Shown: positions 25,597 through 34,005, counted from the first letter of the stretch. The stretch: DNA of 64,000 nucleotides from Metabacillus dongyingensis (GCF_019933155.2 NZ_CP082944.1:1366001-1430000); one strand, 5' to 3'. Notes: generated by a model not told the origin, from the letters alone. Program-made: numbers and translations.

Positions 25597-26199
25597 TTAT
25601 TTAATAAACCTTAATAAAACAGAGTTCATCCAACCGTAACCATACATTTTCAGTTGAGTGTCTAACTCAACTGATTGTATTTTCAAGTGTAATCTAAAAT
25701 CTTCTTGTGAAATTTCATTTTTATTGTATAGCTGGACCATATTGAGTAAATTTAACAAATATTCACGTTGTTTATTATTAAAGGAAACCCCTGAATCATG
25801 TATATAAGCTTTTGCTTTTACTATATCTTCTTCAGGGAACTTTTTCTTGAATTCTGCATAAAGCTGAATCTTGTCATTTATATTTTTTGTTATCGTTAAA
25901 GCATCCGTATCAATAGAATCCATTAATTTAAATGTCACAAGCAGTACAAGCTGGTAAAGGGTATAAGAAAAAACAAAATTTCTAAATACTGCTAGTAATG
26001 TTGAATCTCCTCCTGTAGTTTCGCTACCACTTAATAACCATGTAATAATGGTTGTTACAGTCAAAATTTCAATTAAATAAAGAAGTATGTGTGTTATGGT
26101 ATGCCCGAATGTCGAAGGTTTCATTTTTCTGAATAAGACATTCAAAATTAAACACAAAACCAATGATGCTACTACTATTAGTGCGTAAGTATAAATCAT
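25597..26199 (-). CDS. Island membrane protein with cytoplasmic helical domain
   Basis: A 200-residue protein with three hydrophobic segments (about 3-24, 35-57 and 70-92) followed by a charged, helical cytoplasmic part. GGAGGACTTTAT gives a strong start at ATG 26199. No family is recognised. A monocistronic membrane protein inside a satellite-like island could be a superinfection or abortive-infection factor, but this is only a suggestion from context. Confidence 0.6.
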   Translation of the reverse strand: MIYTYALIVVASLVLCLILNVLFRKMKPSTFGHTITHILLYLIEILTVTTIITWLLSGSETTGGDSTLLAVFRNFVFSYTLYQLVLLVTFKLMDSIDTDALTITKNINDKIQLYAEFKKKFPEEDIVKAKAYIHDSGVSFNNKQREYLLNLLNMVQLYNKNEISQEDFRLHLKIQSVELDTQLKMYGYGWMNSVLLRFIK

Positions 26200-26438
26200 A
26201 TAAAGTCCTCCATTTTCTTACGACATACTTTCTTCATCTAAGGACTATTTCCTGCACAAACTTCAAATTTAAAGAGTACGGCTTTTTGCAGCTAACCTTG
26301 AAGCGGTATCATTGAAATGACCAAGCAAAGCTTCACCAGGTGCTTTGTTACTTCTCCACACAAAAAGCAGCTTGATTTATTTCGGGATGATTTTTACTTT
26401 AATGGGTCTTCATGGTAATTCACTTATGTCATGTCGGT

Positions 26439-26675
26439 TTAAACTTCATCAGTAAATAATTTATGAACTTTTCTTGGATGCTTCGCCATGTAGTACATAA
26501 ACGCAGCATAGCAATCTTTCCTGCTTTTACCGTTCACAATGCTTTTAATTGTTGATTTGGACACTGGAAACATTTCTTCTAATTGATGGGGAAGTAACCC
26601 TTTAACTTTGTTCAAGTAAAGCATTCTATAAACTTCTCTATCCGTTAATTTCACATTGTAAATACTACTTTTCAT
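26439..26675 (-). CDS. Small helix-turn-helix protein
   Basis: A 78-residue protein with one clear helix-turn-helix (about 15-50: 'REVYRMLYLNKVKGLLPHQLEEMFPVSKSTIKSIVNG'). It resembles small activators or excision-control proteins of phages. The start ATG at 26675 follows AAAGGGGG. It lies directly downstream of the sigma-like gene on the same strand, with a gap of 33 bases, so both are probably made together. Confidence 0.7.
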   Translation of the reverse strand: MKSSIYNVKLTDREVYRMLYLNKVKGLLPHQLEEMFPVSKSTIKSIVNGKSRKDCYAAFMYYMAKHPRKVHKLFTDEV

Positions 26676-26708
26676 TTCAAAAACCCCCTTTATCAAGATT
26701 GAATTCTT

Positions 26709-27437
26709 TTATGTAAGTCTTAAATCAGACATTTTGATTCTTAATTTGTCCAGTAGGCGTTTTGCCTTTTGCCTATGCTTTAGTTTCAGTTTTGAACATA
26801 TTACTTCAAGAGTTACTTCTTCCACGTTATCAGCTTTTTGGAAAACCATATAAACAGCAAATTCTTTCTCTGATAATGATGCAACTACTATTTCTATTGA
26901 GTCACGTAAAATAACAGTATCTTCAACACTAAAACTATCAACCTCTTCGCTGAACAAATAAGGAACTGCTTCATGGTGTGCTTTGTGTTTATAACTGATT
27001 CTATCCCTTGTCAAGCCTTCTTTTCTTAACAAATCGATACAAGCATGTTTAATATTTTTCTTTAAGTGATGGTATAGCCAGTAATTGCTTTGATAGTTGT
27101 ACCTGGTAATGGTTTCCCATGCTTTTTCGTACGATACTGAAAGAAAATCGTCAAGTGAAACACGAGAGTGTTTTTTATATTGATTGTAAAAAGCACGTGA
27201 AAGTGAGAAAAGCAAATCGTATACGGGTTGATTCTCAGGACCACTATAAGAGAGTAAATCATCAATGGATAATGTTTTATTGAAGAAAAACTGAATATAC
27301 ATTTCTTCCATTGCTATAATGGCATCCTTATTTTTCGAAAAATGTATCTTTTCCAGCTTTACATTGTAGGTTTCCTGAATAGCATCAAGAAGCGTTACGG
27401 TTTTTACTAGTCTGTTTGATTGTGCTAATACTTGCAT
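26709..27437 (-). CDS. Sigma-70-family-like RNA polymerase sigma factor of the island
   Basis: A 242-residue protein. Its middle matches sigma region 2 ('LDDFLSVSYEKAWETITRYNYQ' then 'WLYHHLKKNIKHACIDLLRKE', about 100-145), and the C-terminus matches a region-4 helix-turn-helix ('SLSEKEFAVYMVF' then 'EEVTLEVICSKLKLKHRQKAKRLLDKL'). The N-terminal 90 residues are unassigned. AAAGGGGG precedes the ATG. A private sigma factor could switch on the island's late, capsid-encoding operon at a chosen time. The role is inferred; the domain match is visible. Confidence 0.7.
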   Translation of the reverse strand: MQVLAQSNRLVKTVTLLDAIQETYNVKLEKIHFSKNKDAIIAMEEMYIQFFFNKTLSIDDLLSYSGPENQPVYDLLFSLSRAFYNQYKKHSRVSLDDFLSVSYEKAWETITRYNYQSNYWLYHHLKKNIKHACIDLLRKEGLTRDRISYKHKAHHEAVPYLFSEEVDSFSVEDTVILRDSIEIVVASLSEKEFAVYMVFQKADNVEEVTLEVICSKLKLKHRQKAKRLLDKLRIKMSDLRLT

Positions 27438-27916
27438 ACTTAAACCCCCTTTCGTAGGTTTTTATTTTTTTTTAACTTTTTTAACTTTTCTTGTTACAAA
27501 TAGAGATTTTTGTCGTTCATATTATATGTAATCAATTAAACAGGGATAAACAGTACTACACACCTATAACAACTAATACCAACAATAAAGACACATAAAA
27601 GAGAATTTATTTGTTAGTAAAAATATGCGTCACATATTCCAGGAAATTAATCTTGGAAATAGGTTAGAAGCTGGCAGTCTTTTTGTCATCTATTCCAATC
27701 ATCATCTGTTAGTTCGTACAACCCTGAAACAATAAAATTAAAGAAAACAGACTAAGTATTGCATTAAGTGCAGCAATAGAAAGGAGTGGTATCTAAAACA
27801 ACATGGACGATTTAATGAAGAAATTAAGCAAAACCTTGCGATGATGTAAGGAGAAAGGGTTGCCTTTTCAGAATGAAAAAGGTGAACCAGCATATAAGCC
27901 AGTCCACCGTTATGTA
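27438..27916. other. About 480 bp without an intact gene
   Basis: Only short remnants are seen. Near 27855-27920 a plus-strand frame reads RRKGLPFQNEKGEPAYKPVH then stops, and a 13-codon frame starts at 27803. These look like pieces of decayed coding sequence. The sigma gene promoter must lie at the left edge. Confidence 0.4.
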
Positions 27917-28183
27917 TTATTTTGAATATCGTATAGGCACTTGCCTTTCTGCTAAACTTGCTTTGAAGAATAGCTTGTAGACCGTATCATTTCCTTCAGC
28001 TGTCATTTCATTTGATTCATATATAGCTGAAATTGTTCTATGTTCATCATCAAAGATAAAGCATTCTTCACCTTTACTTGCTTCAAAATCAGTTATCATC
28101 CATAGGCATTGCTTCTGTGATTCGTATCTGACTTCTTTTATTACTTGTTGGTTGTGATAGTTTATGAATTGTAGAATATACAC
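27917..28183 (-). CDS. Small island protein, function unknown
   Basis: An 88-residue protein (MYILQFINYHNQQVIKEV) starting at a GTG behind a near-perfect AAAGGAGGTG site. It has alternating hydrophobic residues suggestive of a small alpha/beta fold and no known motif. The strong ribosome site is the main evidence that it is expressed. Confidence 0.6.
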   Translation of the reverse strand: MYILQFINYHNQQVIKEVRYESQKQCLWMITDFEASKGEECFIFDDEHRTISAIYESNEMTAEGNDTVYKLFFKASLAERQVPIRYSK

Positions 28184-28413
28184 CGTAACACCTCCTTTTG
28201 ATACATATAATGGTAATATATAAATGAAAAGTAGGTATGTAGTTGATGTTTAAAAATAGTAAATTTGTGCTATTAGTGGGTATATGTTACAGAAATGTGT
28301 CAGGATATCAGGTTTTATAGCAGCGAAGAATGTTCAAAATAGACACAAAAAGCAGGTCTGGGGCGTAAAAGAAAAGAACTACCAATTATTTTCCGTAAAA
28401 AAGAACCAGCTGC

Positions 28414-28977
28414 TTACACCAGTTCTTTCAACTTTGCATATATAGTAGACCGCGGAACACCAGTGGCTTTAGCAATATCATTTACACTCAAACCGTTTTC
28501 TTTTCTATTGTGATACATTCCCAATGCTTTCTGTACTTGTTTTTCTTCCTGTCCTTTTCTACCCATATGTTTCCCTTGTGCCTTTGCACGTTCCCTTCCT
28601 TCAGCAGTTCTTTCATTGATAAGGTCTCGTTCAAATTCAGCAATTGACCCCAGCATATTAAACATTAACCTTCCTGCTGGTGTGCTGAAATCAATCTGTT
28701 CATGTATGAAAACCAAAGCGATACCACGTGATTCTAATTCTTTTACAATCTGATGTAAATGAAAGGTAGAACGTGCTAAACGGTCTATTTTATAAACGAC
28801 TAACTTATCACCTTCACGTAAGTACTCCAATGTTTTCTTCAATTCTTTTCTATCTGATTTACTACCACTTTCTTTTTCCTTGAATATTTTATGACAGCCA
28901 TACTTATTCAGTTCATCTATTTGTAAAGACAAGTCCTGTCCTTTTGTAGAAACACGTGCATATCCGATAACAGCCAT
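28414..28977 (-). CDS. Serine resolvase/invertase-family recombinase
   Basis: A 187-residue small serine recombinase. The N-terminal catalytic domain begins IGYARVSTKGQDLSLQ (Ser nucleophile in RVS) and has 'YKIDRLARSTFHL' and 'GRLMFNMLGSIAEFERDLI'. The C-terminal helix-turn-helix (SVNDIAKATGVPRSTIYAKL) binds the recombination site. ATG 28977 has GAAGGA upstream. Repeated TTAGAC-type motifs in the adjacent intergenic region look like its res site. In an island it may resolve dimers or reflect a nested module. Confidence 0.9.
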   Translation of the reverse strand: MAVIGYARVSTKGQDLSLQIDELNKYGCHKIFKEKESGSKSDRKELKKTLEYLREGDKLVVYKIDRLARSTFHLHQIVKELESRGIALVFIHEQIDFSTPAGRLMFNMLGSIAEFERDLINERTAEGRERAKAQGKHMGRKGQEEKQVQKALGMYHNRKENGLSVNDIAKATGVPRSTIYAKLKELV

Positions 28978-28993
28978 TAATAATCCTTCTTTC

Positions 28994-29128
28994 ATATTTT
29001 GTCTAAAAGTCCAAAAACTTATGTACAATCAATATTAGACTAACTTTTAGACGAAATCAAGCCGCAAATTTTATTAATTCTAATAGCTTGTTTGCGTTGT
29101 CTAAAACTTGTAACTATTAGACGAAATT
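28994..29128. promoter_or_regulatory. Putative res site of the serine recombinase
   Basis: Four related motifs occur: TTGTCTAAAAGT (about 29000), ACTTTTAGACGAAAT (about 29043), TTGTCTAAAAC (about 29099) and TATTAGACGAAAT (about 29115). They form two inverted pairs between the resolvase gene and the 331-residue cargo gene, as expected for resolvase subsites. Confidence 0.65.
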
Positions 29129-29215
29129 ACAAATAGTGATAAAAATGATTTATTTTTACAAAATAACCTATTAATGTATATAATAGGATAAAGTATCCAT
29201 AGAGGAGTTGCACTC

Positions 29216-30211
29216 ATGCCTATTAAATTACCTTGGAAAAAAAATTTGATGAAAGTTCCAAAGGAAGTAGAAAAAAAAATAAGTGAATTAAGGAAGGATA
29301 CACAGTTTGTGTTTGTTGCAAGTGCTAAGGAAGTAAAGAAGAAAGATATTATTGATGGGGTTTATGCACATTTAGAAATGGAATATAACAAGGAACATGA
29401 TAAGGTTGTATTTCCTACTAATATAGTTCCTAATTCTGAAGTGGGTAGATACTCATTTTATAATAGATATGGAAGGTCGGTTAAATTAAAAAAATTACCT
29501 AAGATAGATAAAACATATTCTAACGAAGTACCTATTTTCGGGGATTGGAGTAGGGGTTCTAATACTGTATCTTGGACAAGACAAGTTTTTCAACAAGAAC
29601 ATTGGATACCCCAGGAATTAGGTATTGAAATCTCATTGTTAAAGGAGAATGAAGAAACCTATTCCTTTAAATTTTTAATTGATAGACCCTTGAATACTAA
29701 TAGTACACATTTCAACTCAGACTTACTTTACTATTGTAATATTCTTCAGGAAAACACGGGTGTATGTAGTATCTTTGAACCTGAAGCATCTGAATCAGAT
29801 TATATTGATACTATCTTTGTAGAATGGGAGTTACTTCCACCAGGCGAAGATAATAAAGAAAAGAATATCAATTCTTTTGTTAAAAATCATAGAAATCCAA
29901 ATCAGAAATTAAGAGATTTATATGCAGATAGAATTGAATTCTTTGAAAGCTTAAAACCTAAAAATTACATTAAAGGTTCAAATCAATTTAGTAGTTATTT
30001 TGGTGCATTACTAACTGATGAATGTGTAATATTAGAAAATGCAAATTACGGAAATGCAGTATATATATTCTTTGAAGATTGGAAGGAGTTAAGTAAGTTA
30101 AGTAGGACAGAATTATTAAGCAATTGGGATAAAGAATTTGAAAGAATAACACACAGAGGAAATTGGAAAAACAAAATTAATAATGTTCTTTGGAACAAAA
30201 TGTCTGGCTGA
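29216..30211 (+). CDS. Unrecognised 331-residue cargo protein
   Basis: A soluble, 331-residue protein starting MPIKLPWKKNLMKVPKEVEK, rich in Lys, Asn, Glu and aromatic residues, with no membrane segment, signal peptide or nucleotide-binding motif that I can see. AGAGGAGTTG precedes the ATG, and a TATAAT-like box lies about 30 bases further upstream. It stands alone between the resolvase res-like site and the capsid operon, in clearly AT-rich DNA. This is a typical cargo position. Function unknown; defence or interference are possibilities from context only. Confidence 0.75.
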   Translation: MPIKLPWKKNLMKVPKEVEKKISELRKDTQFVFVASAKEVKKKDIIDGVYAHLEMEYNKEHDKVVFPTNIVPNSEVGRYSFYNRYGRSVKLKKLPKIDKTYSNEVPIFGDWSRGSNTVSWTRQVFQQEHWIPQELGIEISLLKENEETYSFKFLIDRPLNTNSTHFNSDLLYYCNILQENTGVCSIFEPEASESDYIDTIFVEWELLPPGEDNKEKNINSFVKNHRNPNQKLRDLYADRIEFFESLKPKNYIKGSNQFSSYFGALLTDECVILENANYGNAVYIFFEDWKELSKLSRTELLSNWDKEFERITHRGNWKNKINNVLWNKMSG

Positions 30212-30276
30212 TTTCGCAATCAGGGGGTATAGGGTGGGCAGGGGTGAGAGAAACTCGAACTAACTGTTTCATAGAG

Positions 30277-30332
30277 ATATACCCCAATTTTTAACATAGT
30301 TTATTTTCAGTTCTGATGTTGAAGGGGTATAT
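30277..30332. repeat. Spaced inverted repeat
   Basis: ATATACCCC (30277-30285) and GGGGTATAT (30324-30332) are exact inverted copies 38 bp apart, downstream of the cargo gene. It could be a large-loop terminator or a binding site. Confidence 0.4.
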
Positions 30333-30388
30333 CGGAGTTCCTAAAACCCTAAACTCAAAAACTGCTTCAGAATTTCTCAAGAAAATTT

Positions 30389-30589
30389 TTACTTGTCAAA
30401 CCTTTCCAAAGTAGTTTTCAGGCTTTCTTTAATATTAGAAAGATTACCTTCCATTCGGTCAAGCCTAACATTAATTCTGTTAAATCCTTCATCCATTTTT
30501 ATGAATCCTTCACCTATAAGCAAAGATAGTTTCTTCAATTCCTTCTCTATTTCAAGTAACAATTCGTATCCTTTATCTTCTTCAGTCAT
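30389..30589 (-). CDS. Small coiled-coil protein
   Basis: A 66-residue protein (MTEEDKGYELLLEIEKELKK) with heptad-like leucine and isoleucine spacing through its whole length and no membrane segment, so it is probably an oligomeric coiled coil. Start ATG 30589 follows AAGGGTGGT. It is the only leftward gene between the cargo gene and the capsid operon. Function unknown. Confidence 0.55.
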   Translation of the reverse strand: MTEEDKGYELLLEIEKELKKLSLLIGEGFIKMDEGFNRINVRLDRMEGNLSNIKESLKTTLERFDK

Positions 30590-30908
30590 TAGTACCACCC
30601 TTTTCAGTGTATTTACATAAATTTTATCATAGAAATTTAAGTATGCGTTGGATTACGTCATACTTTTCTGGTTGCCGAAGCACCTATATATACAAGAAAC
30701 TCGTAACAGAATCCTGAAATGATATACGGATTGAACTGGAATCTTGGTTTTAAAATTACACATTAATTGTGTAGTTCGGGAACGTTTTGGACTTATTTAA
30801 CTTTGTTTTCCATCAGACAAAGGTAGAAGGTGTGGGTGCTGATTAATTTCAGTGCCTTTTTCTTTTGGCTATAAATTCAAAAAAATTGAAAGGAAAGGAA
30901 TGGTATCA
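30590..30908. other. Upstream region of the capsid operon
   Basis: No gene is seen in about 320 bp. It must contain the promoter of the rightward regulator-capsid operon, but I cannot point to a consensus sigma-A promoter, which leaves room for a special promoter read by the island sigma-like factor. Confidence 0.4.
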
Positions 30909-31160
30909 ATGCAAAAAGATGTTTTACGAAACGTCCGATTACTTGCCGAAATGACGCAGCAGCAACTTGCGATAAAGACTGGTGTTCACCATACATTACT
31001 TTCGAAAATTGAATCAGGTAAAGTACCGTTACAACCAGTATTAGAACAAAAGATATTAAAAGCAGTCGGTGAAGCTGGTGTATCAGGAAATGACATTACC
31101 ATGATTCATTCATTATTCGAATCTCGTAAGATGAACTCTTTCGCGAAAGGGGACAAGTAA
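30909..31160 (+). CDS. XRE-family helix-turn-helix regulator
   Basis: An 83-residue Cro/CI-type protein with the helix-turn-helix at about 10-45 ('LAEMTQQQLAIKTGVHHTLLSKIESGK'). It is first in the capsid operon and its stop overlaps the start of the next gene. AAAGGAAAGGA lies upstream; an in-frame ATG at 30900 is also possible. As in phages it may control the operon it heads, but its exact operator is not visible. Confidence 0.8.
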   Translation: MQKDVLRNVRLLAEMTQQQLAIKTGVHHTLLSKIESGKVPLQPVLEQKILKAVGEAGVSGNDITMIHSLFESRKMNSFAKGDK

Positions 31161-31639
31161 TGGAATTAACAACACATGAAAAAATGTTAGATGAAATTAA
31201 AGTACCGTCTTCATTATCCAGCCGTCAAATTGTGGTGGCGAAAGATTACACAAAAGAAAAGATGCTTGAAGGTTTCAATGTACAGGAATTTTGTAGTAAA
31301 CATGGCTTGTCGTCGAAAACCTTTTATAACGAAGAATGGATGAAGAATCCTGTCTTTATTGACTACTTAGCACAATTGCAAGATGCCGTCATTCCTGATG
31401 ACGAGAAGCAAGCCTATAACCGCATCAAACGTATTATTCTTGGCATCAGTTCAAAACAGAATCCAAGTATTAAAGAAATTGAACTGTTCCTTTCCACATT
31501 CAGCTACCTAGCAGAATCCGACAAACGCCAGCAAATGGAACGTCTTGGGTTATCACATAAATCAGCTGCACCAAGTGGGCCGGTTGATATTGAAGCAAGA
31601 CGGACCGCACTGATTAAAAAACTTAGGGGGGAAGATTAA
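31160..31639 (+). CDS. phBC6A51-type homeodomain protein, possible small terminase
   Basis: A 159-residue protein with a helix-turn-helix near 30-55 ('MLEGFNVQEFCSKHGLSSKTFYNEEW') characteristic of the phBC6A51-type homeodomain group in Bacillus phages. Position directly before scaffold-like and capsid genes suggests a DNA-recognition subunit for packaging (small terminase-like), though no large terminase is present in the island. ATG overlaps the preceding stop (TAATG). The C-terminal 30 residues are basic. Confidence 0.65.
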   Translation: MELTTHEKMLDEIKVPSSLSSRQIVVAKDYTKEKMLEGFNVQEFCSKHGLSSKTFYNEEWMKNPVFIDYLAQLQDAVIPDDEKQAYNRIKRIILGISSKQNPSIKEIELFLSTFSYLAESDKRQQMERLGLSHKSAAPSGPVDIEARRTALIKKLRGED

Positions 31640-31641
31640 TT

Positions 31642-32298
31642 ATGGCAAGACCAACAATTTTACAACAAGTAACAAACTACTTGCAGAAAGCTATGGAAAC
31701 AGAAAATAAATACCAAGCTTTAGCAGAGAAGAAACATGAAGAAGCTTTACAGCTGGAAGCACAGCTGAAGGCAGCACAGGACCAACTTCGATTTATGATG
31801 AAGGATAAAATCCTGGGAACTATTACTGAAGAAGAATTTGAAGTAATTGAAGCTGATGTTTCTGCTTTAGAAAAGAAGCTTGATGCAAAACGAAAAGAAG
31901 TAACTTTGCTTGATGGTTATGAAGTTGAAGACCTGGTTCCAACAATTCAGAATGTTGAAGCCTTGGAAGCTGCTTACACAACAAAGCAAAATGAAGTCAT
32001 CACAGGGTTACGCTTTGAAATTACAGAAGCCAAACTGGAATACCTGCAAAAGCTGAATGGTATTGGTAAGGAATATGAAAAAGTAATTGTTAATGATAGC
32101 CTGTACAACCGTTTGAAGAAGAAGATTGGCAAGCAGCCAACAACGTTCCCGGTTCCAGCCTTTGATAGCCTGTATGCAGCGAAGGGTACAACTGCTGACA
32201 TAACTACTTCGGATGTTGCTTCTGCACTTGATGGAAATGAATTCGCAAAGCTTCAAACCGTTGTGAAGCAAGGTAAGGAAGACGGGATTTTAAAATAA
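31642..32298 (+). CDS. Coiled-coil protein, putative capsid scaffold
   Basis: A 218-residue, strongly helical, charged protein. A long coiled coil (about 15-100) is followed by a second helical stretch and a flexible C-terminus with Thr, Ala and Asp. Position immediately before the major capsid gene and this composition are what is expected of a scaffolding protein. No protease domain is seen. The gap from the homeodomain gene is two bases, so they are tightly coupled. Confidence 0.6.
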   Translation: MARPTILQQVTNYLQKAMETENKYQALAEKKHEEALQLEAQLKAAQDQLRFMMKDKILGTITEEEFEVIEADVSALEKKLDAKRKEVTLLDGYEVEDLVPTIQNVEALEAAYTTKQNEVITGLRFEITEAKLEYLQKLNGIGKEYEKVIVNDSLYNRLKKKIGKQPTTFPVPAFDSLYAAKGTTADITTSDVASALDGNEFAKLQTVVKQGKEDGILK

Positions 32299-32356
32299 TT
32301 TACAACAATTCAAAGCCCATTTTGGGCTTATTTTTATTGAGAAAAGGATGATTTGA

Positions 32357-33208
32357 ATGACTGGAATTTTACTGTCAGAAGCTAGTAAACTAACAGCAAC
32401 ACCGTTGAAAAAGGGTGTTATCGAAACAATTATGAAAGAAAGTTCGGTATTGGAGAAGTTACCATTTGTTGATATCAGTGGCAATGCTTTCTCATTTGCA
32501 CGTGAGAAGACTGATGGTGGTGCGACATTTCGTGATGTAAACGAAAGTTATCCTTCAAACATGCCAACATATGAAAACCTTGTTGAATCATTGCGTTTAC
32601 TAGGTTCAAAGGTTGAAGTTGACCGTTATTTTGAATTAACGCAAAACATTCATGAAGTACGTGCAGAAGCCACTGAATCGAAGATTAAAGCAATCGCCAA
32701 TGAATTTACACGTGTATTCTTCAAAGGCAATGCTGCGGTTAATCCATTGGAGTTTAATGGAATTGACCAGCATATTACTGCTAAAAACACGATTACAGTG
32801 GGGAATAAACGCCTTGTTACACCTATGGTTGATGCGTTACTTGATTGCGTTGATGGGGCAGATATGCTTTATATGAATAAACGTACTCGTCGCCATTTAA
32901 CAGGCTTATTCGGTGTTCAGGGTGCATACGTCCAACAAGGACAAGATTCATTTGGTCGTTTTGTCAGTGTTTATGCAGATACAAAAATTGGTGTACTTGA
33001 AGATTCTATGCTGCCTGACAATGAAATCTATGCCGTTAAATTCGGTGAAGGTGGCGTTGTTGGTATTCAGAATGGTGAATTGCAAGTTGAAGATAACGGC
33101 CTGCGTGGCACAATGTATGAAACCCTGATTGAATGGTACGTCAGTACAGTGATGTTCAACCCGAAAGGTGTTGCGAAACTTACTGGCTTTAATTTAGAAG
33201 ATTTGTAA
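32357..33208 (+). CDS. HK97-fold phage major capsid protein
   Basis: A 283-residue major capsid protein of the phBC6A51-like group. Family features are the N-terminal 'LLSEASKLTATPLKKGVIETI' helix, 'VLEKLPFVDISGNAFSF', the FRDVNESYP region with 'ESLRLLGSKVEVDRYFELTQN', and the P-domain-like 'DMLYMNKRTRRHL'. There is no long N-terminal delta domain, consistent with a separate scaffold gene. A short hairpin-like spacer and AAAGGATG site precede the ATG. This is the key evidence that the island builds or supplies its own shell. Confidence 0.88.
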   Translation: MTGILLSEASKLTATPLKKGVIETIMKESSVLEKLPFVDISGNAFSFAREKTDGGATFRDVNESYPSNMPTYENLVESLRLLGSKVEVDRYFELTQNIHEVRAEATESKIKAIANEFTRVFFKGNAAVNPLEFNGIDQHITAKNTITVGNKRLVTPMVDALLDCVDGADMLYMNKRTRRHLTGLFGVQGAYVQQGQDSFGRFVSVYADTKIGVLEDSMLPDNEIYAVKFGEGGVVGIQNGELQVEDNGLRGTMYETLIEWYVSTVMFNPKGVAKLTGFNLEDL

Positions 33209-33242
33209 TTTAGACTGTTATTTCATCCCCGAAATGACTGTT

Positions 33243-33289
33243 TGCCCTTGTAGCTTTCCTTCTTGGATTGTTGCAAGGGCTTTTTTTGT
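33243..33289 (+). terminator. Terminator of the capsid operon
   Basis: GCCCTTG pairs with CAAGGGC across a longer loop and is followed by seven T residues. Confidence 0.7.
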
Positions 33290-33363
33290 GTTTTATGAAT
33301 TACTAAAACTAAGCAAAACAGCTTACATCTTTAACACGTATAATTAATTGTGGAGGTGATGAA

Positions 33364-33786
33364 ATGAAAGGTAAGTTAGAAACACAAATAAGAAAAATTA
33401 ATGCTTTAGATAAAGAAATACTTTCAGTAACTTTAATAAAATCAATTGAGTTACTGTGGTCATTGGACAATATTATTGACAAGAATGTGTCTGACTATAT
33501 CCATGCTAACAAAGTGTGGGAACCTGAAAAATCTGAATGCTGTAAAAATTGTCTATATGATTTAGGTAATATTATGAGTAATGAATTTTTAAACCGAGAT
33601 AGTGGTGATTTTTTCATGAAAACGCTTTTACAATACCTTGAATTTGAACAGAATGATGAATTTGCTGCGAATTACATTACGGAATATTGCATGAATGATT
33701 CAAATAGCAAAGATATATCAAGTCTCAAATCAGAACTAGTCTGTTGGGTAATTGAGTCTGAAGAACTTGAACGTAACGGTATATAA
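33364..33786 (+). CDS. Unrecognised island protein at right end
   Basis: A 140-residue acidic, helical protein with a CCKNC cysteine cluster near residue 60 and no known domain. A textbook GGAGGTGATGAA site precedes the ATG, and a separate promoter is likely because the capsid operon has its own terminator. It is the last gene before the right attachment repeat, a frequent place for cargo. Confidence 0.6.
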   Translation: MKGKLETQIRKINALDKEILSVTLIKSIELLWSLDNIIDKNVSDYIHANKVWEPEKSECCKNCLYDLGNIMSNEFLNRDSGDFFMKTLLQYLEFEQNDEFAANYITEYCMNDSNSKDISSLKSELVCWVIESEELERNGI

Positions 33787-33951
33787 AGATTTTGAGATTC
33801 TAAGAAGCTAAATAAGCATTACGCAAATGAGAGACTACTTTACATTTAATAACAACCACTTTATAATGATAATAATAAAAGTTAATTGTGAAGTGGTTAT
33901 ACGTTTTAAGCGTGTTTAACCCTTTGAATACATAAGTATTATGGCTTCTCT

Positions 33952-34005
33952 TTCCTTGACAGGGAAGGGGTCGGGGGTTCGAATCCCTCACAGGTCATAT
34001 ACCTA
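33952..34005 (+). repeat. Attachment-site core, copy 2
   Basis: This is identical over 54 bp to the tRNA-Val 3' region (copy 1). It is the right end of the capsid island and left end of the next remnant island. Confidence 0.9.

Larger units (their letters stand above)
21546..34005. mobile_element. Integrated capsid-encoding island (about 12.4 kb), satellite-like
   Basis: Bounded by identical 54-bp direct repeats derived from tRNA-Val. It carries an integrase beside the left repeat, a replication-type winged-helix protein, regulators, a sigma-like factor, a serine resolvase, cargo genes, and an XRE / homeodomain / scaffold-like / HK97 capsid operon. No portal, large terminase, head protease, tail or lysis gene is visible. 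That composition fits a phage satellite or other helper-dependent capsid element rather than a complete prophage. Intact repeats and intact genes suggest it could still excise. Confidence 0.8.

Noticed and set aside
32357..33208. Encapsulin nanocompartment instead of phage capsid
   Set aside because: Sequence landmarks match phage major capsid proteins with a preceding scaffold-like gene, and no cargo-enzyme gene with an encapsulation tag is adjacent. Kept only as a remote alternative.
33800..33991. Minus-strand 63-codon frame starting MRDSNPRPLPCQG across attachment copy 2
   Set aside because: That peptide is the well-known artefact of translating tRNA sequence backwards. The DNA is the tRNA-derived attachment repeat.
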